Origin: Cladocopium goreaui
Lineage: Eukaryota; Sar; Dinophyceae; Suessiales; Symbiodiniaceae
Direction of reading: 5' to 3'
DNA length: 64,000 nt
Assembly (NCBI GenBank): GCA_947184155.2
Contig: CAMXCT020002664.1
Location: 26,872 to 90,871 of the forward strand
Program-made: the position numbers and the translations under genes
Notes under the pieces: generated by a model
Told to the model about the DNA's origin: nothing
The model's input: the letters and a program-made list of their open reading frames with translations, nothing else
Databases searched by the model: none
In this document: piece by piece, positions 17,292 through 25,216 of the stretch
Numbering within the stretch: position 1 is the first letter of the stretch
Layout: each line of letters starts with the position of its first letter

Positions 17292-19588
17292 TCCCCAGCT
17301 CAACCCCCTACTGTTACACTTTCCTCCGTGTGTCCACCCCCCCTCCCCCCTCCTCTTCTCTCTTTTGTGTTTCACTCCGGGTTTTCACCCATTAGTTGGT
17401 TTTTGTTTCATCAATCATGGTGGTGAAAGATGACTTTCGTGTCCAATAGGTTCATTTGTCACATCCACTTCAGTTAGCTGTTCATACCCAGTGTGTCTGT
17501 CCAAGGACGTGACAGGTGCACTGGTATGCAGACGGAGACACAGCTTCCCCATTTATAATTGTTAGGTTCCTCATGCGACACATGCCTGGCTCCAACCAAC
17601 CCAGATCTCTCCAGCAGTTGTGAGCCACAGTTGGCTTTGTGTGCGAGTGCCAGCTTAGGCATAACAGATCGGGCCCATGGCTCCGTTAATACCTGGTTTC
17701 TCAATGGGCTGTCCCGCTGAGAGCTTAGCGTGTACTAAGGTTGCCTCTGCCATGAAAGCCTAGTGCACGCACTCGCTTTTTCGCAGTCTGTGCCTGACAA
17801 TCATTGATGGGAAAGATGCGTTTGTTGTCCCCAGATGTCGTCTTGATGAACCACTCATTCCCCCACCCTTTCCACCAACTAAGGCACTTGAATTCGCTGA
17901 CTCCTCCATTAGATTTTACCATCTGCAGAGCTACATTAGCTGTTGGTGCCTCTTTCTGTCTTTTTCTTGTTTGAGGTTACTGTTCCCTGCCTGACGTGAC
18001 CCTCACTCCCCCTCGGATGTTCCTCCTTGGCGCCTTGGTCCAGGTTTTACTGGTCCCTCCCTCGGGGTATCGTTGCTTCCGGCGACGGCCTTGTTGCCTT
18101 GCCTCTGTGCTTGGAGTGATTGCTGTGCATTGCTTTCTCCTCTTCATTGTGTCTCCTGGCATTAAAGGCCTCTGGCCCTGTGTGGGGATCTTTCCCTCTA
18201 CACCATGTTTCCCGTGTTGTTGGAGTGCTGTGTGCACCCTCACTGAGGTATTCATCATTGTATGATCCGTGGCCCCTTCTTTGAACTCCGCTAAGGCACA
18301 TTTGTACCCCTTCTGGTGCGGGTGTGTCCCTCTCCCTCTGTCCTCTGCTGCCTCCTGGCTCCTCTCCTCGTTCCTTCTGTGTGGCCGGTGTTGTTGTGTG
18401 TGCTTTGTCTCGGCCTCTCCCCCTTGTGTGGTTTGCTTCCCCCCATGATGGCAGGGTTCTCTTTGGCGTTTGTGGTGTCTTCTGGTTAACCTGCTGCCTG
18501 GATACTGAGGTTACCGCCCTACATCAGTGCTCTGTTATTTCACCCTACTACATTGGTCGTAGCTTTAGCTCCTATGAATTCGTTTGCGGTGGGGCAGACT
18601 TCTGTCACCGTCCCCCCCTCTCCGTTTTACCTCTTTTTGGTCCTTTTGTGGCTTTAGGCTTTTTGATTCATGTGGCTTTTTCGTTGGCTGTCTGGGGAGG
18701 GCCCTTCTCTTTCTGTTTTGTTTCTGCGTTTTCTCCGGGAGGGGCGGTAGATCCCCGGTAGAGCCATGGACCAGGCTGCACTGCAGTGAGCTCTACTGGC
18801 GCTGTCCAGTGGTGCTTCCTGCTGTTCAGTCTGGAGCGCCCTCGTGCAGCAAAGCCTGCCAACATGGATCGGTGCGCTGATGGGACGTTGTGATTCTGCT
18901 ACTGGCTTACTCTAGGGGAGAGTGGCCCTATGCGAGATGCACTGCGAACCTCTGGAACATCTGATTTGCAGCAGTTTTCTTTCGCAGGGACGATGACACC
19001 TTGTGAATCCTGCTTGTCAATCTGGTGCTGGTACAGCGAACCTAGTCACCTCTTCAAGTTTGTGGCGTGAGCACGACTGACATGCGAGAGCGGCACAATT
19101 GTGTACAGTTCGCTAGTAGCAATCTTTCTTGCTTAAGCCTACCCTCTGCATGAGTGCATTTTATTCATCTGCAAAGACCATACGGAGAGAATCATTTTTT
19201 TTAGCGGCTATCGCTTACCATTGGCACCTTTTCAGGTCCTCTTGGCTTCCTACGATTTGACAGCATCTGTGGTGAATTACACATTTTGTCCTGCATGACC
19301 TACAGGCTGTCAATCCCTACCCCCCGCGAGGGGGGTATTAAGTCACATCACCACTGCGGCAGTATCTCACTACAGAGACTGGACTCCGACTTCACTTCTC
19401 ATCATATGACCAACTGTGATAATGAGACTGGCAACTGGTACGAGCTGTACTGTCAACTATTCCTGATTTGCCTACCTATCAGAGAGCTGGAGCGACAGCC
19501 ACGGATTATAGGCGATGAGATTCTGGGTGATCGTGCACGATATTTTTCGCTCTGCAGCACTTAATTAGTTTGCATGTTTTTGATGATG
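17292..19588 (+). other. Noncoding 3' region of copy R
   Basis: Aligns in inverted orientation with 2931-5179 but with many indels. T- and C-rich on this strand. It includes a pyrimidine tract at 17326-17370, the two-tier hairpin at 17484-17527 and a hairpin built from GTGT-GGGG (18180-18187) with CCC and ACAC. No ORF is conserved with copy L. Confidence 0.5.
17484..17527 (-). other. Two-tier hairpin, copy C
   Basis: Read on the minus strand: ATACC-AGTG pairs with CACT-g-GGTAT, with the bulged G. Inner CTGTC pairs with GACAG around loop ACGTCCTTG. It is the positional equivalent of copy B in element L, with a compensated outer-stem change. Confidence 0.65.
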
Positions 19589-19876
19589 ATACAGTGACTT
19601 ACGTCACTGTATCCTTGGCAAATCACTGAATGTTTGGTTTGGTTTTTGTTTGGGCCCGGCCCCGTTCTTTGTTGCTTCGCTGTTTTGCTTTTTGGCGAAA
19701 CGCAAATCTGGCTGGGGGATTTGCGGGTCGTTTTTGGTTGCGTTCTTTGTTGTTTGGTTTGTGTTGATGTGATGATTTGCCAGCGTTTTGGGACCACACG
19801 TGTCCTTTTTCTGAATGCTTTTCACCGCTTACTCAATTGTAAGGACCGTGCCTAGTGCGAATCGGCCAAACCGGAA
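19589..19876 (+). other. Structured 3' domain of copy R
   Basis: A ten-base hairpin (19589-19598 with 19603-19612) precedes a closing stem GGCAAATC (19617-19624) with GATTTGCC (19774-19781). Within it lie a GT-rich stretch and an inner hairpin CGCAAATC (19701-19708) / GATTTGCG (19718-19725). The tail has GGACCGTGCC and CGGCC and stops at CCGGAA, without A8. Confidence 0.55.
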
Positions 19877-20818
19877 GCACGGAGAACATCGTGAGGATTT
19901 GAATTTGTTCCCTCTCTTTCCTCTTGATTGTTTGTGTTTTTGGTTCGGCACTTACCATCTGGGTTCATTATTGTAGAGTCTTTTATCCCCCGCAAAGACT
20001 CCAGTGTGGTACTTCTGGCCGTAGACTGGTCAGGGGTATCACCTTTCTGGGCCCCCAATCAATATCAGGTTTGCACTGTCTCTGGCCGTAGACTGGTCCA
20101 GGGGCTTTGCCACCCAGCCTTTATTATGGACCTTCTTACCAGGCAGCAAGCGCAGCACCACTGGTTTGAAGCTGACCTCCGAGCGAAATTTGATAACCTG
20201 TTGGATAGTGACATGGAAAGTCAAACCATTTTCCATATGTTTTGCTTTAGTTTTGCCGGCAGAATGATTGTAGAATCATCGCAGAAGTGCACGAAGGAAT
20301 CGTGAGAAGATCGTAGAATTCATTTTTGTGACTTCGGAAGAAGGAACTTTGTTTGACATTGATTGGAGAAGAGTAGTGTGTTTTGTCTCTCAATGATGAT
20401 AGCGAGAGCAACGTTCTGAAAGGCATTCAGAACTGGAGTTGCTAACAGATCTGAGGGAGACATCATGAATCATGTTTTGGTGCTTGAAATGTTTCAACGT
20501 TTTTCAAACACTCAAACTTATTTAAACAAACAAACCATGTCTTGATGTAAAGACTTTTTGTGAGGACATGTGTTTTTGATCGCTTTTGTGAAAGTTAGCA
20601 GAAAGATGCTGACTGGCGACTCCGCATCATTTTGTGTCAAGGCGTGACACACCAACAAGAACCATAGCGACATGAGCAGACATTTCTGTGCTTGTGTGTT
20701 TGGTAAAAGTGGCTGAGCTCTGGGAGTGGTTGACTTGGTAGCGTGGACGGTTCTAGTGAGTTAAGGACGACGTCCTGGACGCTGACCCAAGGGTTTCGAA
20801 GGTTGTGTACCTTCTACA
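19877..20818 (+). repeat. 5' LTR of E1, truncated and interrupted
   Basis: Matches the 3' LTR at 19877-19907 and again from 20206 to 20818. The 298 bases between (19908-20205) are foreign. The LTR ends in TACA directly before the primer-binding site. Any promoter in the missing part is lost. Confidence 0.75.
19908..20205 (-). other. 298-bp insert in the E1 5' LTR carrying two hairpins
   Basis: Absent from the 3' LTR. On the minus strand it is A-rich with a G5 run and contains two related hairpins: 20006-20042 (CTGGCC / loop GTAGACT / GGTCAG within GTGGTA-TATCAC arms) and 20082-20101 (CTGGCC / GTAGACT / GGTCCAG). This is the same composition as the array at 12740-13260. A minus-strand frame (GKKVHNKGWVAKPL) may be a scrap of coding sequence. 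Confidence 0.5.
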
Positions 20819-20832
20819 TGGTAGCGGAGCTG
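20819..20832 (+). promoter_or_regulatory. Primer-binding site of E1
   Basis: TGGTAGCGGAGCTG follows the LTR end TACA with no spacer. TGGTAGCG is what complements the 3' end of an initiator-methionine type tRNA, the usual copia primer. The same string starts the leader of E5 and, inverted, E2. Confidence 0.75.
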
Positions 20833-20856
20833 CCTGCTTGCTGTGCGTAAGTAGGA

Positions 20857-21450
20857 ATGGATTCAGGTAGTGCGAGTCAAGGTGTGCAAGGTTGTCCTAG
20901 TCCTGGTATGGCTGAAAGAGGTGAAGGAAGTGGTACCGGAAATGGTGGTTGTAACCGTGGTGACGGATTGCCGCCAGTGCCAAGAACGCCTAGTCAGCAA
21001 GGTAGTGGATCTGGGATGGATGGACAAACACCTGAAGTAAGTAACATGCCCCAGCAGCAGCCACAGCAACAACAAGCAAATGTGTCACAGAACGTACAGG
21101 GATTTGCGAGCACGACAAACCTGGATGCAGGTGGTCAGGTAGGTCCGGTGCAGGGATGTCAGCAAGGAAATGTCCCCGGAATGCAAGGACTGGGACCAGC
21201 ATGGTTTGGTGCGCAATGGATTCCCCAACAACAAACGTTTATGCAACAGAATTCGCAAGCGCGTGTGCCAAGTTATGGTTGTGCGAGTATGCCTGGTGGA
21301 CCAAGGTCTGGAGATTTTCCAAACTTAGGAGTGAACCCAATGAGTTGCCAAGGAAACATGCCGAGTGGCCCGGTTGGAGCGAGCTTGGGAGGCGCCTCAG
21401 GCGGCGCAGATCCAAGAGGTCATGGCCATGTTAGGTCCAAGCCATGTTAG
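20857..21450 (+). CDS. gag: E1 gag, N-terminal part
   Basis: A 197-residue G-, P-, Q- and M-rich low-complexity region with a Q-rich patch near residue 68-76, typical of disordered gag N-termini. A 16-bp tandem duplication (21426-21441 repeated from 21442) lies at its end, so it terminates at TAG overlapping the ATG of the next frame. Without that change the helical segment QIQEVMAMLGS would be expected to continue into the next ORF, as in E2. So this is one gag broken by mutation. Confidence 0.6.
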   Translation: MDSGSASQGVQGCPSPGMAERGEGSGTGNGGCNRGDGLPPVPRTPSQQGSGSGMDGQTPEVSNMPQQQPQQQQANVSQNVQGFASTTNLDAGGQVGPVQGCQQGNVPGMQGLGPAWFGAQWIPQQQTFMQQNSQARVPSYGCASMPGGPRSGDFPNLGVNPMSCQGNMPSGPVGASLGGASGGADPRGHGHVRSKPC

Positions 21451-23336
21451 GTAGCATGAGTGAGGGACAGCTACAGACAGTGCAGCAGCATATGCAAGAT
21501 CGTTTTGTAACTATGCAACAGAGAAGAGGGGTTCCAGAAGTGTTTGGTGATGGTCTTGGTAGGGCAGCTGATTCGTCGTTTGTGACTCCGCAGCCATTTG
21601 ATGTTTTGCCTGGTTTTGGTGTTCAACAATCAAATCATGGAAATTCACAGCAATTGGATGTCTTCGCCAAAAGCGAAAAATGGTTGACACCGGCACCAAC
21701 ACCAGTAGGAACTTGGAAGACAAGAGAAGAAGAGGTGTTAGGTTGGGCTGGCTATTTGGATGAGTTGTCATCCTGGGCAGCTGGTGGAAGTTTAGAATTT
21801 TCTGTAGAAATCCAGCATAGTAGCCGTTGGCCCGGTCCCATCAGATGGAGTGCTCTCAGTGGAGCACAACAGGCAAGGTCTCGAAGGCTTATGTCCATCT
21901 TAAAAGCTGCGTTTCACGACAACCCCAGGTGTGTGGCGTTGGTGAACGCCTTCAGTGAGGGTGTGGCATTACATGGAGTAGGATCTAGTGACAGAGTGAC
22001 AGTGGCAGTAAACCAACAAGCAAATGGGTTTGAACTGCTTAGGCAACTTACTCTTGAATTTTCTCTGAGGTCAAGATCCGAAGCGCTCTCACTAAGGACG
22101 CAGATTGCAGGGAAATCCTTTGTCCTGGCGGCGACACAGACATCGCCGAGTTCCTTGGTTAGTGATACTATCAGGAAAATTGACTATGAAGCGGCAAGGT
22201 TCTCAAGGTTGCTAGGAACTCTCCCTATGCAGGTGGACACCACAGGACTGAAGCTGGCAGATTCTGACATGCTAGTTGTTCTGCTGAAAAGCTTGCCTGA
22301 GACAGTGAAGAACTACGTTCTCCACCACAGCGGCGCAGACAATTACGAGTCTTACAGGAACGCTGCGATGCGGTGGGAAGAGCAACAGCGCCTGTTTAGC
22401 GATTTTGAAACAACAGGCCACAGCAAGAGATTGAGTTCCCTGGAGGGGAGTGTAGAGCACCATTCTCTTGATGCCGAACTTGTAGATGCAGTGGAAGGCA
22501 GGTGCGGGAAGTGTGGCAGTCGGAAACACACTGCCCCAGGTTGTACCGCAGACATGAGCAAGATTCGGTGTTTTAGATGCGGTAAGATGGGACACATCAG
22601 CTTCAACTGCCCTGAGAGCAAGGAAGGTAAGGGTAGTGCAAGGACTGATGCTTGGAACCTTTCTCGTTCCAAAGGAAAAGGTGCTACCTTTAGGAGCAAA
22701 GGCAGTAGCAAAGGAAAGGGAAAGAAAGGCAAGTTGAATGAAGTTTCCGAGGATTGGACCGACTGGACTGCAGAGAGTTGGGACGATGATGACTATTGGT
22801 GGCATGACCAATGTCCGGAGAGCTGTGATGGTCAATGGGGAGTTTCGCAGACATGGTGGGACGATGGTTCTGGATGGTATTGCGACGGGTATGGGTATAC
22901 CTGGCAACAGGGACCAGTCCAAAGTGCGGAACCGAGTGCAAGCCACGACAATAGGTCTGATGTCCAAAAGACTGGCAGTGTCGGCAGCATGATCATTAAT
23001 CCTTTGTTGTTTGACATGACATGTGAAACCACTGGAGGTCTTAGGTTTGTGCATGAGCATGAGGTTGCTGACATGGAAACCGAGGATAGGCTTGTGGTTG
23101 ATTGCAAAGACTTTGAAAGGAGTTGGCTGACACGGGTTGTGTGCTGGCAAAGAGTTGCGACAGCTGTACTCGTGAGTCAAAAGAAAGTGAACTGGCTGAC
23201 ACGGGTTGTGTGCTGGCAGGGAGCTGCGACAGCTGTACTCGTGAGTCAAAGGAAAGTGACCTGGCTGACATGGGTTGTGTGCTGGCAAGGAGTTGCGACA
23301 GCTGTACTCATGAGTCAGAAGAGAAAGATGAGCTGA
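21444..23336 (+). CDS. gag: E1 gag, main part with two CCHC knuckles
   Basis: A capsid-like helical region (about residues 60-310) is followed by two nucleic-acid-binding CCHC zinc knuckles in tandem, CGKCGSRKHTAPGC and CFRCGKMGHISFNC (about residues 353-394). A KGKG-rich basic tract and a W/D/Y-rich acidic segment follow. The last 70 residues run through a tandem repeat that is also read, in another frame, as the start of pol. The overlap (23123-23336) needs a -1 shift to reach pol. Confidence 0.8.
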   Translation: MLGSMSEGQLQTVQQHMQDRFVTMQQRRGVPEVFGDGLGRAADSSFVTPQPFDVLPGFGVQQSNHGNSQQLDVFAKSEKWLTPAPTPVGTWKTREEEVLGWAGYLDELSSWAAGGSLEFSVEIQHSSRWPGPIRWSALSGAQQARSRRLMSILKAAFHDNPRCVALVNAFSEGVALHGVGSSDRVTVAVNQQANGFELLRQLTLEFSLRSRSEALSLRTQIAGKSFVLAATQTSPSSLVSDTIRKIDYEAARFSRLLGTLPMQVDTTGLKLADSDMLVVLLKSLPETVKNYVLHHSGADNYESYRNAAMRWEEQQRLFSDFETTGHSKRLSSLEGSVEHHSLDAELVDAVEGRCGKCGSRKHTAPGCTADMSKIRCFRCGKMGHISFNCPESKEGKGSARTDAWNLSRSKGKGATFRSKGSSKGKGKKGKLNEVSEDWTDWTAESWDDDDYWWHDQCPESCDGQWGVSQTWWDDGSGWYCDGYGYTWQQGPVQSAEPSASHDNRSDVQKTGSVGSMIINPLLFDMTCETTGGLRFVHEHEVADMETEDRLVVDCKDFERSWLTRVVCWQRVATAVLVSQKKVNWLTRVVCWQGAATAVLVSQRKVTWLTWVVCWQGVATAVLMSQKRKMS

Positions 23337-25216
23337 CTGACACAGGTTGTGTGCTGGCAAAAGGTTGCGACAGCTGTACTTGTGAGTCAGAAGTAGTGAG
23401 AAGTGAACTGGCTGACATGGGTTGTGTGCTGGCAAGAGGTTGCGACAGCTGTACTCATGAGTCAGAGGAAGTTGAAGCGGCTGACATGGGTTGTGTGCTG
23501 GCAAGAGGTTGCGACAGCTGTACTCATGAGCCATGGTTTTGTGGTTTGAAGTGTGGAGATGAAGTTGGACTTGGTGACAGTTCCAACTTAGAAACACGTT
23601 TTGTTAATGACCCCAGCCGAGACTTGTGTGCCACTGTACCGATGAAAGTCGTTTTGGTGCGTGCACATGATTGGTTTGATGACCACAGTGAGGTTTCGGT
23701 TGAACAGCAGATTGAACCTTACTTGAAGTTTTTGCGACCTTTGCTTTCACAGGTCGCTGACAACACCGATGCTTCTTGGTGGCTTCTTGACTCTGGTGCA
23801 TCCACAAGTGTTTTGGCTGAATCGAACTTGTCAGCCTTCAGGTCAGTGCTGCAGGACAGTGAGGGGTTAGGTAGCTACAAAGCTGCCAATGGATCCTCAG
23901 TCAACATGTCAGGCACTGCTGAGATTGGAGTACAGATGCACATGTCAGGCACATCAGGTGATGATTGGTGTTGGAAGAAAGCACGTTTGAATGTTTTGGT
24001 GGGTTCCATCCGGCACAACATTTTGTCAATTACTTCATTGGCAGATTCGGGATGGAGATTCACACAAGGTCCAAAAGGTTTTGATTTGTTCCATGAAAAG
24101 CTTGGAATGCATTGTCTTGATGTTGCTTATTTTGCCAATTGTCCTTGGGTTCGTTTGTATCCCGATGTTGGTAGTAGTAGTGCATACAGGTCTGACTTGA
24201 CTGTGAGTAACACTCATGACTTTTCTGTCGCAGCTGTGTCTGGAGGAGACGACAGTGAACTGGCACGTCACCGGAGACAGGGACATATTCCATTCAATCC
24301 GAACTGCTTGGAATGTGCCAAAGGTCGTTCCGTCTTTCAGCACAGAAGAGACAAAGGTGACAGGAAAGAGGTTTCTATTCAGGCCGATTTTGCATTTCTC
24401 AAGACATCAGGCGAGATCGCCACAGACGAACTCCCAGGTTCGGTGAAGATCCTTGTGTTAACCGAGATGATGTCGAGGTGCATTGGCTATGTGGTGGTTG
24501 GAGAAGATGTCGAAGCAGCCAGGAGACAGATTGTTGTATGGCTTCAACATTTTGGGTTGACTTCGAAGGCAGTCTCCATTGACGTCCACACCGATAGCGA
24601 GAGGGCAGTGGGAGAGATCATTGGATCCTCCACTGGCCGATATACGTTCGCTATTCGGAGAGCCGCGCCACAACAACATCGATCAATTGGGTCGGCTGAG
24701 CGAGCAGTTAGGGAATTAAAGGAATCCTTTTCTGTACTAAGGGCTGATCTGAATGCACAAGGGTTGGATGTCACGTTTTCACATGAGAATTTGGTTGACG
24801 TTTTGACGTATTTGGCTTTGTGCAACAACCATTTTTCAACATCACGAGGTTCAGACAGAAGTCCATTGGAAATGGTTTCAGGAAGGAAGTTATCCAAACC
24901 AGTTTCGACTTTGTTTGGTGCTCAGGTTTTGGCAGAAATTCCTGATTCAATTCGGCAGCATTCACCACTTTCAACAAGGAATGTTGAGTGTACTTTCATT
25001 CACATGGGATTGGAACGAGGTCCAGTTGTGCAGGGTCTCATTCGTGTGGATGGCAAAGCTGAGTTGATGCGTTTTGTAGCTAGGAACATCAGGGCTATTT
25101 CACCTTTGAGATGGGATTTGAATTCGGGACAGGGAGTTTTGACGCAGTTTGACACTGGGACTGTAGGTAGTAGACCCCAAATTGTGAATGACAGTGGACT
25201 GCACCAGCTGATATGA
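23123..25216 (+). CDS. pol: E1 pol, protease and integrase
   Basis: Starts with six cysteine-rich repeats (to about residue 140). The aspartic protease has WWLLDSGASTSV (about residue 215-226). The pre-integrase zinc finger is HRRQGHIPFNPNCLEC, and the integrase core has D in QADFAF, D in VHTDSERAV and E in SAERAVRELKES. The frame ends at TGA overlapping the ATG of the next frame (ATGA, 25213-25216), so integrase and RT are on separate frames here although they are continuous in E2. Confidence 0.85.
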   Translation: MADTGCVLAKSCDSCTRESKESELADTGCVLAGSCDSCTRESKESDLADMGCVLARSCDSCTHESEEKDELTDTGCVLAKGCDSCTCESEVVRSELADMGCVLARGCDSCTHESEEVEAADMGCVLARGCDSCTHEPWFCGLKCGDEVGLGDSSNLETRFVNDPSRDLCATVPMKVVLVRAHDWFDDHSEVSVEQQIEPYLKFLRPLLSQVADNTDASWWLLDSGASTSVLAESNLSAFRSVLQDSEGLGSYKAANGSSVNMSGTAEIGVQMHMSGTSGDDWCWKKARLNVLVGSIRHNILSITSLADSGWRFTQGPKGFDLFHEKLGMHCLDVAYFANCPWVRLYPDVGSSSAYRSDLTVSNTHDFSVAAVSGGDDSELARHRRQGHIPFNPNCLECAKGRSVFQHRRDKGDRKEVSIQADFAFLKTSGEIATDELPGSVKILVLTEMMSRCIGYVVVGEDVEAARRQIVVWLQHFGLTSKAVSIDVHTDSERAVGEIIGSSTGRYTFAIRRAAPQQHRSIGSAERAVRELKESFSVLRADLNAQGLDVTFSHENLVDVLTYLALCNNHFSTSRGSDRSPLEMVSGRKLSKPVSTLFGAQVLAEIPDSIRQHSPLSTRNVECTFIHMGLERGPVVQGLIRVDGKAELMRFVARNIRAISPLRWDLNSGQGVLTQFDTGTVGSRPQIVNDSGLHQLI
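23125..23531 (+). repeat. Six-copy tandem repeat, 68-78 bp units
   Basis: Units begin at about 23125, 23194, 23262, 23331, 23409 and 23478. In the pol frame each reads ADxGCVLAxxCDSCTxES. In the gag frame the first three read LTRVVCWQ-like. Both frames are open across the first three units. Confidence 0.8.

Larger units (their letters stand above)
16539..19876 (+). mobile_element. Copy R: 5'-truncated relative of element L
   Basis: Inverted relative to L, aligning with about 5950 down to 2578. It starts inside the 400-codon ORF at the CENAQKP segment and extends through the whole 3' region to the tail, where the last bases and A8 are missing because the sequence switches at 19876/19877 into the copia E1 LTR. 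Landmarks in order: ORF remnant, two-tier hairpin, GTGTGGGG hairpin, closing stem, tail GGACCGTGCC. Together with L it forms an inverted repeat of about 3.3 kb separated by 10.5 kb. Confidence 0.65.

Noticed and set aside
2578-19876. Large DNA transposon with 3.3-kb terminal inverted repeats
   Set aside because: The right arm begins inside an ORF, the shared end carries a SINE-like tail and A8, and the best duplication brackets only the left unit. No transposase seen. Kept as the main alternative.
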